40,470 nucleotides of DNA, taken from assembly GCA_009776725.1 (NCBI GenBank), contig WRNE01000014.1:1-40470 (forward strand). Direction: 5' to 3'. The notes under the pieces were generated by a model. It did no database searches. It was not told the DNA's origin and saw only the letters and a list, made by a program, of their open reading frames with translations. This stretch comes from Coriobacteriia bacterium (GTDB lineage Bacteria; Actinomycetota; Coriobacteriia; Coriobacteriales; UBA8131). How positions within the stretch are numbered: the stretch's first letter is position 1; each line of letters starts with the position of its first letter. The translations under genes were made by a program, and so were the position numbers. This document shows positions 7,094-15,770 of the stretch, one piece after another.

Positions 7094-8464
7094 GTGCATA
7101 AAAAGATGAGCGAGAAACAAGCCAATCCAACAGAGACGGGTGCTGGCGAGAACGAACCCTCTGAGCCAATGCCAGCCAGCCCAGGCAGGCCCGCGGCTAC
7201 CGCAGCCAGCCCCGACAGCGCTCGCCAAGGCAGCACCCCACAGGCCTCAGTGAACCGCAGGGCTTGGCAGGAGCTGCTTACCCCGGCGAACATTGTGACG
7301 ATCACCCGAATCCTGCTAGTGCCCGCGTTCATCATCTTGATGCTGGCGCCCTGGGCGGACTGGGTGCCCGAACCGACTATCGCTGCCATCGTCAAGCCTT
7401 GGGTAGCAGCTATCGTGTTCATCCTTCTGGCTGCCACTGACGGGCTGGACGGCTACTTGGCCCGCTCCCGGGACGAGGTCACGACGTTCGGCATGCTGCT
7501 CGACCCTTTGGCCGATAAAATACTTGTATCGGCTGCTTTGCTGGTACTGATCGAGCTGGACATCCTTCCAGCCTGGATAGCCTTGGTGATACTTGGCCGG
7601 GAGTTCCTGGTCACCGGTTTACGCATGGTGGCTGCCGCGGAAGGCAAAGTCATTGCAGCCAGCAACCTAGGAAAGACTAAAACGGTCTTCCAGATAATCG
7701 CTGTCGTGACCTTCATCGTAAAAGGATCGCTCGAAACCATCCTAAACATCCTGCTTGGCGGCAAACTGATATTCCTTGTAAGCTGGTTTGCCTGGATAGT
7801 CATGGCCTTGACCCTCGTCATCACCATCGTGTCTTTGATCGACTACTTCATAAACTCAGCCGAGGTCTTGGGCTTCGAGCGCACAGGCATCTGGGCACGG
7901 ATCGCCAAGGACGAGCCGTCCAAAGCGGGCGAGGCCACTGAGAGCGGCACCGCCGGCAGCCTGGCTATGCTCGCCGACCCGAACACGCCCATTGCCGAGC
8001 TGACGACAGCGGTGCTTAGCCTGGCAAACGAGAAGGGCGTGATGATCGGGACCGCCGAGTCTTGCACAGGCGGACTGATCGCTGCCGTCCTCACTGACAT
8101 CCCCGGCTCGTCGAGCGTGATCAAAGGGTCGGTCGTCAGCTACGCCAACTCTGTCAAGCAAAGCCTGCTCACCGTGTCGCCGGAGACCATCGACCAAGAC
8201 GGGGCGGTCAGCGAGGCTTGCGTGATCCAAATGGCCAAGGGGGCGCGTGCTGCCCTCGAAGTCGACGCCGCAGTGTCCGTCAGCGGCATCGCCGGCCCTG
8301 ACGGCGGGACCGAAGACAAGCCGGTCGGGACTGTTTGGCTGGCAGTCTCTTATGGGGAGAAGACCGTGGCCAGGCGCGAGAGCTTCGTAGGTGAAAGGGC
8401 AGAGATCCGCAGGCAGGCAGTACGGTCCGCCCTGCTCATGCTCTACGAGGTCTTATCCGCATAA
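7094..8464 (+). CDS. PgsA-CinA fusion: phosphatidylglycerophosphate synthase joined to PncC-type amidohydrolase
   Basis: A 456-residue protein that joins two enzymes. After a Pro/Ala-rich leader, residues about 55-260 are a multi-spanning CDP-alcohol phosphotransferase of the PgsA type. Its catalytic motif is complete: Asp116, Asp119-Gly120, Ala123-Arg124, Gly133, Asp137 and Asp141. This domain makes phosphatidylglycerophosphate from CDP-diacylglycerol and glycerol-3-phosphate in the membrane. Residues about 295-456 are a CinA C-terminal domain (AESCTGG with Ser323, SVSGIAGPDGGT, KPVGTVW), which in PncC deamidates nicotinamide mononucleotide. pgsA and cinA are often neighbours upstream of recA, so the fusion follows a conserved gene order. 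Start GTG 7094 or ATG 7106 cannot be settled, since the ribosome site is weak for both. It ends eight bases from the convergent PfpI gene. Confidence 0.88.
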   Translation: MHKKMSEKQANPTETGAGENEPSEPMPASPGRPAATAASPDSARQGSTPQASVNRRAWQELLTPANIVTITRILLVPAFIILMLAPWADWVPEPTIAAIVKPWVAAIVFILLAATDGLDGYLARSRDEVTTFGMLLDPLADKILVSAALLVLIELDILPAWIALVILGREFLVTGLRMVAAAEGKVIAASNLGKTKTVFQIIAVVTFIVKGSLETILNILLGGKLIFLVSWFAWIVMALTLVITIVSLIDYFINSAEVLGFERTGIWARIAKDEPSKAGEATESGTAGSLAMLADPNTPIAELTTAVLSLANEKGVMIGTAESCTGGLIAAVLTDIPGSSSVIKGSVVSYANSVKQSLLTVSPETIDQDGAVSEACVIQMAKGARAALEVDAAVSVSGIAGPDGGTEDKPVGTVWLAVSYGEKTVARRESFVGERAEIRRQAVRSALLMLYEVLSA

Positions 8465-8472
8465 ATAAAGTA

Positions 8473-9087
8473 TTACGGGTTTGTTGCACTAGCAATAGCT
8501 TCATAGTATCCGAACTTATATAAACGATAGTCTTCCTGGATGTAGTCAAGCGGGAAGGCATCCAGCGCCTCCAACACCTCGGCTGTGAACTCGAGGTAGG
8601 CGCTGCCGTTGGCGGTGACCAGGTTGCCGTCACGCACTGCCTGCTCGTATTGATAGTTATTTTGGCCGGTATAGCTGTCCTTGCCGGCTGCCATTAGGTC
8701 GCTAAGGGTGTTGCTAGTGTGTTTTTTGGTGTTTAGCAGTGCATTCATGCCCATGAAGACAGTAGCGTCGCAGATCGCACCGACGATCCTGCCTTTGTCC
8801 ATGCTGTCTTTTAGCAGGGGGGCAAAGAGCTTGGCCTTGGTGTCTCGCCAAGTGTTTCCGCCAATCAGGACAAGGGCGCTGAAGTCGTCAGGGCAGTCGT
8901 TGATCGAATAATCGGGGAGGATCGTAAAGCCGCCCATTGATTTTAGGGGGTCTTTGCTGACCGCAAGGGTCTTGACTTCGTAGGGGGACTGCAATTCTTT
9001 GATCCCGTCTTGCAACGACGATGCCAAAAAGGGGTATTCGTGGTCTGCGAACTCGTCGACGAGGACGAATAGTACTAGCTTTTTCAT
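8473..9087 (-). CDS. DJ-1/PfpI family protein
   Basis: A 204-residue class I glutamine-amidotransferase-like protein. The fold is suggested by LVLFVLVDEFADHEYPF at the N-terminus, LVLIGG near residue 75 and the nucleophile elbow GAICDAT with Cys106; an acidic partner (Glu17 or Glu12) is present. Members include chaperones, glyoxalase-type deglycases and proteases, and the exact activity cannot be read from sequence. It is transcribed away from recA and runs tail to tail into pgsA-cinA with an eight-base gap, so it is probably monocistronic. A 17-bp palindrome lies about 65-80 bases upstream of its start. Confidence 0.8.
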   Translation of the reverse strand: MKKLVLFVLVDEFADHEYPFLASSLQDGIKELQSPYEVKTLAVSKDPLKSMGGFTILPDYSINDCPDDFSALVLIGGNTWRDTKAKLFAPLLKDSMDKGRIVGAICDATVFMGMNALLNTKKHTSNTLSDLMAAGKDSYTGQNNYQYEQAVRDGNLVTANGSAYLEFTAEVLEALDAFPLDYIQEDYRLYKFGYYEAIASATNP

Positions 9088-9151
9088 TTGTTATCTCACT
9101 TTAAGCTGGCTGATAGATCGCTGTTAAGTATTTATAATAGACCATTGATAT

Positions 9152-9168
9152 CTGTTTATGGTAAACAG
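9152..9168. promoter_or_regulatory. palindromic operator candidate upstream of the PfpI gene
   Basis: CTGTTT-ATGGT-AAACAG is a perfect 6-bp dyad with flanking ATATC/GATAT. It lies in the divergent pfpI-recA interval, about 65 bases upstream of the PfpI start. No regulator gene adjoins it. Confidence 0.3.
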
Positions 9169-9259
9169 TAGATATGAAAGAAGGCCTTGATAGCCTAGGC
9201 CTGGAGAATAACCAGTTGTCTAAACCAACTTAATTTTCGACAAAGTTGGCGATAAGGAC

Positions 9260-9287
9260 TTGACATCGAACATGCGTTCGTTATATC
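9260..9287 (+). promoter_or_regulatory. recA promoter
   Basis: A consensus TTGACA (9260-9265), a 16-nt spacer and TATATC (9282-9287; TATCAT at 9284 is the alternative). The spacer is filled by an SOS box, the classic layout for LexA repression. Transcription should begin near 9294-9297. Confidence 0.8.
9267..9280. promoter_or_regulatory. LexA binding site (SOS box) of recA
   Basis: CGAACATGCGTTCG is a perfect 14-bp palindrome. It fits the CGAAC-N4-GTTCG SOS box known from Gram-positive bacteria and sits between the -35 and -10 of recA, so LexA would block RNA polymerase until DNA damage. Confidence 0.85.
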
Positions 9288-9318
9288 ATTGGTCAAAACC
9301 ATCTGGATGGAGCTTGGC

Positions 9319-10395
9319 GTGAATACAGAAAAAGTAAAAGCACTTGAAATAACAACCGACCAAATCGAGAAGAAGTTCGGCAAAGGGTCGATCATGCGGT
9401 ATGGAGAGGGGGGCCAGAGCTATGACATCGAAGTCATACCTACGGGCGCCTTGTCCCTTGATGCCGCCCTCGGGGTCGGCGGCGTCCCACGTGGGCGCAT
9501 CGTAGAGATATATGGGCCAGAGGCCAGTGGCAAGACCACTTTAGCCTTGCAGATCCTAGCCGAGGCCCAGGCTTTAGGAGGCATAGTAGCCTTCATCGAC
9601 GCCGAGCATGCCCTAGACCCTGCCTATGCCGCCCGTTTGGGCCTGGATATCGACGAGGTCTTGATATCGCAGCCTGACACCGGCGAGCAGGCCTTAGAGA
9701 TCTGCGACATGCTGGTAAGGTCTGGGGCCATTGACGCTATCGTAATCGACTCGGTTGCAGCCTTGGTCCCTCGGGCGGAGATCGAAGGAGAGATAGGGGA
9801 CTCGAACATCGGCCTCCAAGCCCGGTTGATGAGCCAGGCCCTGCGCAAACTGGCCGGCTCCTTGTCGCGCTCCAACACTACCTGTATCTTCATCAACCAG
9901 CTTAGGGAGAAGATCGGTGTGATGTTCGGCAGTCCTGAGACTACGCCTGGTGGCCGGGCATTGAAGTTCTTTTCCTCGGTACGCATAGATATCCGTAAGT
10001 TCGACTCGATAAAGAAGGGTACCGAGATTATCGGCAACCGGGTCCGGGTCAAGGTAGTCAAGAACAAAGTGGCGCCTCCTTTCCGACAGGCTGAATTCGA
10101 TTTGATGTTCGGCGAGGGCATATCAAAAGAAGGCTGCATTATCGATATGGGGGTCGAAGAAGGCCTGATCAAAAAGTCAGGGGCCTGGTACACCTATGGT
10201 GACGAGAGGCTTGGCCAGGGCCGTGAGGCAGCTAAAGAGCTGCTGCGCAATACCCCTGACCTGCGCAACGAGATCGAAGGCCTCCTCAGAGAACGGCTGA
10301 CAATGCATCCAATAACCATCTCCATAGCTGGGGCCTCAGGGTCGGCTAACGGGGTAGACGAAGACAGTTACCTAGACAATGGCACTGAATACTGA
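9319..10395 (+). CDS. recA: recombinase RecA
   Basis: RecA binds single-stranded DNA, drives strand exchange and triggers LexA self-cleavage. The 358-residue protein has Walker A GPEASGKT (residues 66-73), the DNA-binding loop region [39 protein letters not shown] and the usual C-terminal domain. I chose GTG 9319 because GGAG (9309-9312) sits six bases upstream. The in-frame TTG at 9289 lies inside or before the expected transcription start and so cannot be the start; ATG 9307 lacks a ribosome site. The gene overlaps recX by 17 bases, so the two are coupled. Regulation by the SOS box just upstream is strongly suggested. Confidence 0.96.
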   Translation: MNTEKVKALEITTDQIEKKFGKGSIMRYGEGGQSYDIEVIPTGALSLDAALGVGGVPRGRIVEIYGPEASGKTTLALQILAEAQALGGIVAFIDAEHALDPAYAARLGLDIDEVLISQPDTGEQALEICDMLVRSGAIDAIVIDSVAALVPRAEIEGEIGDSNIGLQARLMSQALRKLAGSLSRSNTTCIFINQLREKIGVMFGSPETTPGGRALKFFSSVRIDIRKFDSIKKGTEIIGNRVRVKVVKNKVAPPFRQAEFDLMFGEGISKEGCIIDMGVEEGLIKKSGAWYTYGDERLGQGREAAKELLRNTPDLRNEIEGLLRERLTMHPITISIAGASGSANGVDEDSYLDNGTEY

Positions 10396-10876
10396 CGTAG
10401 GCAAGAAACAAAGAAGACAAAGCCTGCTTAGTGCAGACCAAGCAGCAGAGAACAAGGCACTGCGCCTGATAGCGGCACGGGAAAGGTCGTCACACGAGCT
10501 GACCGGGCGCTTGCTTTCAGCCGGTTTCGGCCAAGACATCGTACGCGCCCTGGTCAAGCGTTTTGTCGATGCCGGCATTGTTGACGATGGGCGCTTTTGC
10601 AGGCTCTACATTGTGAGCAAGCGTAACCAAGGCTGGGGCATGTATAGGATCACAAAGGCCTTAAACCAGTTTGGTATCGACGCCCATGACTACCCCGACC
10701 TGATCGACGAGTTCACAGACGAGGATGACGAGCTCGAGCGTGCTGTCCAAGCGCTGTCCCGCTACCGGGGAAGGGCACGTGACGAATACAGTGGACGTTA
10801 CCGCTATTTAGTCACAAAGGGCTTTTCTGCCGCTGTTGTCCGCGAGGCGATGAAAGAGTGGCGGCAGGTACTTTAG
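10379..10876 (+). CDS. recX: RecX family regulator of RecA
   Basis: A 165-residue helical protein of the RecX family, which binds RecA filaments and curbs their growth. The typical three-helix repeats are visible: [20 protein letters not shown], then [17 protein letters not shown], then [18 protein letters not shown]. The start codon overlaps the end of recA by 17 bases in another frame, the standard recA-recX arrangement, so it should be SOS-induced together with recA. Overall identity of RecX proteins is low, but the context makes the call firm. Confidence 0.9.
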   Translation: MALNTDVGKKQRRQSLLSADQAAENKALRLIAARERSSHELTGRLLSAGFGQDIVRALVKRFVDAGIVDDGRFCRLYIVSKRNQGWGMYRITKALNQFGIDAHDYPDLIDEFTDEDDELERAVQALSRYRGRARDEYSGRYRYLVTKGFSAAVVREAMKEWRQVL

Positions 10877-10933
10877 CAGCAAAAGCCGCGTAAGCACTTC
10901 GTAAAAAAGTAAAATCACTAGGGTTCCCAGAAC

Positions 10934-10987
10934 ACTTTATTACACTACTGTGATAAAGTAGCTTCTCACCTAGCCTAAAAGTTAGGC
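10934..10987. promoter_or_regulatory. two dyads between recX and the his operon
   Basis: ACTTTAT(TA)CAC-TACT-GTGATAAAGT (10934-10959) is a dyad with one 2-nt bulge, and GCCTAA-AAG-TTAGGC (10973-10987) is a perfect 6-bp hairpin. They may be a weak terminator for recA-recX, an operator, or leader structures of the his transcript. I see no T-box. Confidence 0.3.
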
Positions 10988-11030
10988 GGCATGGCTTATG
11001 AAAATCAAGGTCATTGACGAAAGGATCTAG

Positions 11031-12251
11031 ATGAGCGCTCAGATACCCCGCGGGTTTAAAGACGTCTTGCCAGACGAGGCAGTTGTGCGGGAAACGATTG
11101 CCGACAGCATTTTAGAAGTCTTTAAGCTATGGGGATACTTGCCTGTGGAAACCCCGACACTGGAGACGATGTCGCTCTTTCAAGCCGAGAGCTATACCCA
11201 AAATGCCACATTCAAGCTGTTCGACTCGGATGGCGAGCTTTTAGTATTACGGCCAGACGTCACTTTGCCGATAGCCCGGCTGGTAGGCAGCCGCATCGGT
11301 ACGCTGGCTACAGGCGAGGCGCTGCGGCTGCGCTATTTGGAGACGGTCTTCCGTGAGGAGCGCCTGTATGAGACGAAGGCCAGGTCGCAGACCCAGCTCG
11401 GAGTCGAATGCATCGGCTTAGGCGGTGTGGTGTCCGATGTCGAGATGCTGTTGCTGATGGCCGAGAGCCTAGATGCGGCCAAGATCAACGACTACACGAT
11501 CGCGCTTTGCACCGTCAACGTCCTCCAAGCGATACTGGATGCTTGTGTCAGCAATGCCCCTAACGAGCTGGAGAGCACCTTCGCAGTGACTGCCGCAACA
11601 GCCAATACAGCAAAAATGACCTGGAAACAGGCTGTTTTGACAACTTGGCATAAAAGCGACCTGGTGGGGGTAGACACACTGATGCGGCATCCCGCCGTGA
11701 ACGTCAAATACGCTCAGGCTATCTCGTCCCTTGCCCGCATCCAAGGGGCCGGGGATGCGATCGACGACTGCCGGGGGCTGATCGACGATATCGCGATGAT
11801 CAACGAGTCATCTTCCGAGCACATACAGCGTAGCCTGGACAGCCTGGACAGTATGGAGGAGACCTTCCAGCTGGCCTGCAGCCTGAGGCCGAACACCGAC
11901 TGGCTGGTCGACTTCTCCCTGATGAGCTCTTTTGACTATTATACCGGGCTGGTTTTTTCTGCCTTTGCCCCGCAGGCAGGCTATCCCCTGGGCAGCGGGG
12001 GCCGCTATGACCACACCATTGCCCGGTTCGGGCCGCCTGCCAAGGCGATAGGCTTTGCATTTAACCTGGAGCAGTTGGTGACCAGCCTGCTGGACGAGAG
12101 GTCCAAGGGCAGCAAGCCGCCACCAAGGGTTTCTCCACATAAGGTCCTTGTCGACCCTGCAAACCCGGCAGAGGCTTTTCGTCAAGCCGAGCTGCTGCGT
12201 GCACAGGGCCAGCAAGCCGTTATCGAGGACGTACTAGGGAGGCGTGAATGA
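11031..12251 (+). CDS. hisZ: ATP phosphoribosyltransferase regulatory subunit HisZ
   Basis: A 406-residue relative of histidyl-tRNA synthetase that has lost tRNA charging and serves as the regulatory subunit of short-form HisG. The class II synthetase core is visible: IPRGFKDVLPDEA at the start, motif-2-like LRLRYLETVFREER near residue 105, and DYYTGLVFSAFAP with GSGGRYD near residue 310-330. The immediate downstream gene is a short HisG, which needs HisZ, so HisZ is preferred over HisS. ATG 11031 has GAAAGGA upstream. The stop overlaps the hisG start as ATGA. It opens the histidine operon. Confidence 0.92.
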   Translation: MSAQIPRGFKDVLPDEAVVRETIADSILEVFKLWGYLPVETPTLETMSLFQAESYTQNATFKLFDSDGELLVLRPDVTLPIARLVGSRIGTLATGEALRLRYLETVFREERLYETKARSQTQLGVECIGLGGVVSDVEMLLLMAESLDAAKINDYTIALCTVNVLQAILDACVSNAPNELESTFAVTAATANTAKMTWKQAVLTTWHKSDLVGVDTLMRHPAVNVKYAQAISSLARIQGAGDAIDDCRGLIDDIAMINESSSEHIQRSLDSLDSMEETFQLACSLRPNTDWLVDFSLMSSFDYYTGLVFSAFAPQAGYPLGSGGRYDHTIARFGPPAKAIGFAFNLEQLVTSLLDERSKGSKPPPRVSPHKVLVDPANPAEAFRQAELLRAQGQQAVIEDVLGRRE

Positions 12252-12901
12252 ATTCCGCTAAATCTGCCCTACGGCTGGCCGTTCCCAAAGGCGAGCTGTA
12301 CGAGGCCAGTATCGGGATGTTGGAGCGGGCTGGAGTCGATATCTCAGACCTCGTCGATCCGGGCCGCCAGCTGGTCATCAGCACGAATGTGGCCGAGGTG
12401 TATATACTAAGGCCTACCGACGTGCCTGTCTTTGCGGCCCATGGAGGGGTGGACTGTGCGATTTGTGGGAAGGATTCGCTGGTAGAGGCCGATTTGGACA
12501 TTGTGGAGCTGGTTGACCTAGGCTTTGGTGCCTGTCGCTTCGTGGTAGCTGAGCGGGCTGGCAGCCACGAGGAGGTCGAAGAGCGTTACCAGCGTAGCGG
12601 AGTGCTGCGGGTAGCTAGCAAATACCCTCGAATTACTGGCCAGTATTACTCAATGTTGGGTTTGCAGATCGAGCTGATCAAGATGCATGGTAACATCGAA
12701 CTTGCACCTTTAGTGGGCATGGCTGACCGGATAGTGGACATAACCGCTACAGGGCGGACTTTGCGGGAGAATAACCTAGTAGTCGTGGATGAGGTAATGG
12801 CCTCAACAGCACGTTTCATTGCAAACCCGGCAAGCATGCGGGTTGACAGGCGTGTCCGGGAGTTGGCCGACCGCTTCACCCAAATAGTCGGAAAGGACTA
12901 A
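12248..12901 (+). CDS. hisG: ATP phosphoribosyltransferase catalytic subunit HisG (short form)
   Basis: Catalyses the first step of histidine synthesis, joining ATP and PRPP. At 217 residues it is the short form, without the C-terminal allosteric domain, consistent with hisZ next door. Visible marks are LRLAVPKGELYE at the N-terminus, the PRPP-binding region GMADRIVDITATGRTLRENNL, and KYPRITGQYY. It overlaps hisZ by four bases (ATGA) with AGGGAGG just before, and hisD starts two bases after its stop. Confidence 0.94.
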   Translation: MNSAKSALRLAVPKGELYEASIGMLERAGVDISDLVDPGRQLVISTNVAEVYILRPTDVPVFAAHGGVDCAICGKDSLVEADLDIVELVDLGFGACRFVVAERAGSHEEVEERYQRSGVLRVASKYPRITGQYYSMLGLQIELIKMHGNIELAPLVGMADRIVDITATGRTLRENNLVVVDEVMASTARFIANPASMRVDRRVRELADRFTQIVGKD

Positions 12902-12903
12902 AC

Positions 12904-14325
12904 ATGCGTGTTGAATACCTTGAACCTGGAGAAAGAATCGACCTGACAGCCCTTGACCGCAGCCCTTCTGCCGATACCGAGGCCAGCGAGACGGCTGCTG
13001 CAATCATTGCCGTGGTACGGGAGCGGGGGGACGAGGCCTTGGCCGAGTACACCAAAGAGTTCGACAATGCCACGCGTAACGGCGTCATCGTAGGCAGCCG
13101 CGAAGTCGATCGGAGCATCCGCGGGATATCGCAGGAGTTGGCAAGCGCCATCAACAGCGCTTATCAAAACATCCGCAATTTCCACCAACAGCAGATGGCC
13201 CAAAGCTGGTTTACCACCCGTGCCGACGGCGTCTTGCTGGGCAGTATGGTCAATCCCATCGACTCGGTGGGCATCTACGTCCCAGGCGGGGTCGCGGCCT
13301 ATCCGTCGACGGTGCTGATGAACGCTATTCCAGCCAAGGTAGCAGGGGTCCGACGCATTGCCATGGTCACCCCTCCCCGAAACGACGGCACTGTCGACCC
13401 GGCGGTACTGGGGGCAGCACACCTTGTCGGGGTCGAGGAGATCTATGCGGTGGGAGGAGCCCAGGCGATTGCCGCCTTGGCTTATGGGACCGAGTCGATC
13501 GCCCCTGTGGATAAGATCGTAGGCCCAGGCAATGCCTACGTCACAGCAGCCAAGCGCCTGGTATCGGGGGATGTGGGCATCGACATGATTGCTGGGCCTT
13601 CCGAAGTGGCGATACTAGCCGACGAGACAGCCGATGCTACTTTTGTGGCCATCGACTTGTTGGCGCAGGCCGAGCATGACCGTAACGCGTGCACTTTCTT
13701 GGTCACCACCGACGAGAGCCTGGTCGACGAGGTGATCGCCGAGATCGAAAAGCAGCTGACGATCTCTCCTCGCCAAGTTATCTCCAAGCCTGCTATTGAC
13801 GATAATTGCTATGTATATATTTGTGAGGACATGGATACTGCCATCGACGCAATCAACGATATTGCCCCGGAGCACCTCGAGATCATGGTCGACCAGGCCA
13901 TCGACTACATCAGCCTGATCAAGAACGCTGGCGCTATCTTCATCGGGCCTTGGAGCCCCGTCAGCGTCGGTGACTATATAGCCGGCCCGAACCACACTTT
14001 GCCTACAAACAGGACCTCGCGGTGGGCAAGCCCCCTTTCAGTCAATGACTTCATCAAGCGTACCAGCATTGTCAGCTACTCCTTTGCCGCCCTGTCCAAC
14101 GATGTGGAGAAGATCAGCGCCTTGGCCATGGCCGAAGGCCTTTGGGCGCACAGCCGCTCGGTGGAGATGCGTTTTGAGGACGATGACGACGACGATGGCG
14201 AGGACGCTGTCTTTGGCGAGCTAGCAGCCTATGAAGGCGACGACGAAGGCGACGACGACGAAGAGTTCGACGACGCTGAGGTCGATGAGTTCGACGACGA
14301 CGAGATAGACGACGACGATGCGTAA
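12904..14325 (+). CDS. hisD: histidinol dehydrogenase HisD with acidic C-terminal extension
   Basis: Zinc enzyme that oxidises histidinol to histidine in two NAD-dependent steps, the last stage of the pathway. The 473-residue protein contains GSMVNPIDSVGIYVPGG, VGPGNAYVTAAKR, AGPSEVAILAD, LAQAEHDRNA and the catalytic-site segment APEHLE, all typical of HisD. The family usually ends near residue 430; here residues 425-473 form an extra tail in which 32 of 49 residues are Asp or Glu. The tail is encoded by GAC/GAT-rich DNA and ends by overlapping hisB by eight bases. The tail's role is unknown; the enzyme core looks intact. Confidence 0.94.
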   Translation: MRVEYLEPGERIDLTALDRSPSADTEASETAAAIIAVVRERGDEALAEYTKEFDNATRNGVIVGSREVDRSIRGISQELASAINSAYQNIRNFHQQQMAQSWFTTRADGVLLGSMVNPIDSVGIYVPGGVAAYPSTVLMNAIPAKVAGVRRIAMVTPPRNDGTVDPAVLGAAHLVGVEEIYAVGGAQAIAALAYGTESIAPVDKIVGPGNAYVTAAKRLVSGDVGIDMIAGPSEVAILADETADATFVAIDLLAQAEHDRNACTFLVTTDESLVDEVIAEIEKQLTISPRQVISKPAIDDNCYVYICEDMDTAIDAINDIAPEHLEIMVDQAIDYISLIKNAGAIFIGPWSPVSVGDYIAGPNHTLPTNRTSRWASPLSVNDFIKRTSIVSYSFAALSNDVEKISALAMAEGLWAHSRSVEMRFEDDDDDDGEDAVFGELAAYEGDDEGDDDEEFDDAEVDEFDDDEIDDDDA

Positions 14326-14905
14326 ATCGGAGATCGACCGCCAAACAAAAGAGACGACTGTCAGCATCAGCCTGGACCTTGACGGCCAAGGAGAGACCGA
14401 CATCGACACCGGAGTGGCCTTTTTCGACCATATGCTTGAGGCGATCGGACGGCATGGCCTGTTTAACCTGCGCCTTCAAGCCAAAGGCGACTTGGCTGTC
14501 GACGCCCACCACACTGTCGAGGACGTCGGTATCGTCTTGGGGACAGCCATCCTGGAGGCCTTAGGCGACAAAAGGGGGATCAGCCGATTCGGAGACTGCT
14601 TGATGCCAATGGACGAGGCGCTTGTGGCGGCTGCGGTAGACATAAGCGGGCGAGGCCAGTTGCATTGGCAGGTCGACCTGCCCATAGAGATGATCGGCAG
14701 CTTCGACACTACGCTGTTCAAGGAGTTCCTGATCGCGCTGGCTGCCAATGCCGGCATAACATTGCATGTGCGGTCGCTTGCGGGGGAGAACAGCCACCAC
14801 ATCATCGAGGCTGCGGCAAAGGCCGTCGCCCGGGCGCTGTACCAGGCCGTAGCCATCGACCCGCGCCGCGCTGGCACCATCCCATCAACCAAAGGCAGCC
14901 TGTAA
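14318..14905 (+). CDS. hisB: imidazoleglycerol-phosphate dehydratase HisB
   Basis: Dehydrates imidazole-glycerol phosphate to imidazole-acetol phosphate. The 195-residue protein is the monofunctional form with no phosphatase domain. Metal-binding histidine motifs are present: FFDHMLEAIGRHG, DAHHTVEDVG and ENSHHIIEAAAKA. The start lies inside the end of hisD (8-base overlap), and hisA begins one base after its stop. In many bacteria hisH sits here between hisB and hisA; it is absent. Confidence 0.95.
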   Translation: MRKSEIDRQTKETTVSISLDLDGQGETDIDTGVAFFDHMLEAIGRHGLFNLRLQAKGDLAVDAHHTVEDVGIVLGTAILEALGDKRGISRFGDCLMPMDEALVAAAVDISGRGQLHWQVDLPIEMIGSFDTTLFKEFLIALAANAGITLHVRSLAGENSHHIIEAAAKAVARALYQAVAIDPRRAGTIPSTKGSL

Positions 14906-14906
14906 T

Positions 14907-15695
14907 ATGGCTTCCAGCAAGGCCAAAGACGAGGGCTTATCCCCATATATAGCGTCTACCGGCCGAAGGGCCGAGCTCTATCCGGCAATCGACCTGCTCG
15001 GTGGACAGGCAGTCCGACTGGCAGGAGGCGACTACTCGAAAGTGACAGTCTATGACGACGACCCGGTCGCCCGGGCCGCGATGTTTGCCGAGGCCGGGGC
15101 AAGGTGCCTGCATGTGGTCGACTTGGATGCCGCCCGGGGGTTGGGCGCCGACAACCGGGAGGCCATAGCCGGGATCGTTGCCTTAGGCCGCTTGCAGGTG
15201 CAGGTAGGTGGAGGCATCCGGGGCCTTCAGGCCGTCGAAGCGCTGTTGGAGGCCGGGGCGGCCCGAGTGGTGATTGGGACCAGCATGATAACCGACCGTC
15301 CTTTTGTGGATAAGCTCGCGGCACTTTACGCCGAAAGCATCTGTGCGGCCATTGACGGGCGGGACGGCAAGGTCGCCATCAGCGGGTGGCAGCAGACGAG
15401 CCATGTCGACGTGCTCGACTTGGCATTGGAGCTGGTAGCCTTAGGCTTTCGGCACTTTTTATATACCGACATCAAGCGGGACGGCTTGCAAACCGGGATC
15501 GACGTTTTGGCCTACCAGGGCCTATCGGAGGCGATCGGCTGCCCGCTTATCGTCTCAGGGGGGATTGCCTCGTTAGACGACCTTTACGCTGTAAGGTCGC
15601 TTGGTGACAAGGCGGAGGCAGTCGTTGTCGGCAGGGCCTTGTACGAGCAGAACTTCACAGTCCAAGAAGCCCTAGGCGTCTTGGGCGAGAGCTAG
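14907..15695 (+). CDS. hisA: phosphoribosylformimino-AICAR phosphate isomerase HisA
   Basis: A (beta/alpha)8-barrel isomerase acting before the HisF/HisH step. The core begins ELYPAIDLLGGQAVRL at about residue 23 and contains HVVDLDAARG, QVGGGIR, VVIGTSM, YTDIKRDG and the second-half phosphate site VSGGIASLDDL. The 262-residue product carries a roughly 20-residue leader not usual in the family; ATG 14907 sits just after the hisB stop, so the leader is probably real but could be mis-started. It follows hisB directly in the operon. Confidence 0.93.
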   Translation: MASSKAKDEGLSPYIASTGRRAELYPAIDLLGGQAVRLAGGDYSKVTVYDDDPVARAAMFAEAGARCLHVVDLDAARGLGADNREAIAGIVALGRLQVQVGGGIRGLQAVEALLEAGAARVVIGTSMITDRPFVDKLAALYAESICAAIDGRDGKVAISGWQQTSHVDVLDLALELVALGFRHFLYTDIKRDGLQTGIDVLAYQGLSEAIGCPLIVSGGIASLDDLYAVRSLGDKAEAVVVGRALYEQNFTVQEALGVLGES

Positions 15696-15770
15696 GCATA
15701 AGCTGGCAGGTAAGAGGTGCAGGAAAGTGCAAAAGCATAATCAGAGAGAGTAGATGGAGGTGCATGTAAG

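Noticed and set aside
10877-11030. T-box or histidine leader peptide before hisZ
   Set aside because: No T-box core sequence and no run of histidine codons in a short frame; only two small dyads are present.
14114-14512. Arginine-rich reverse frame opposite the hisD tail
   Set aside because: Its composition is just the complement of the GAC/GAT-rich acidic tail of hisD.
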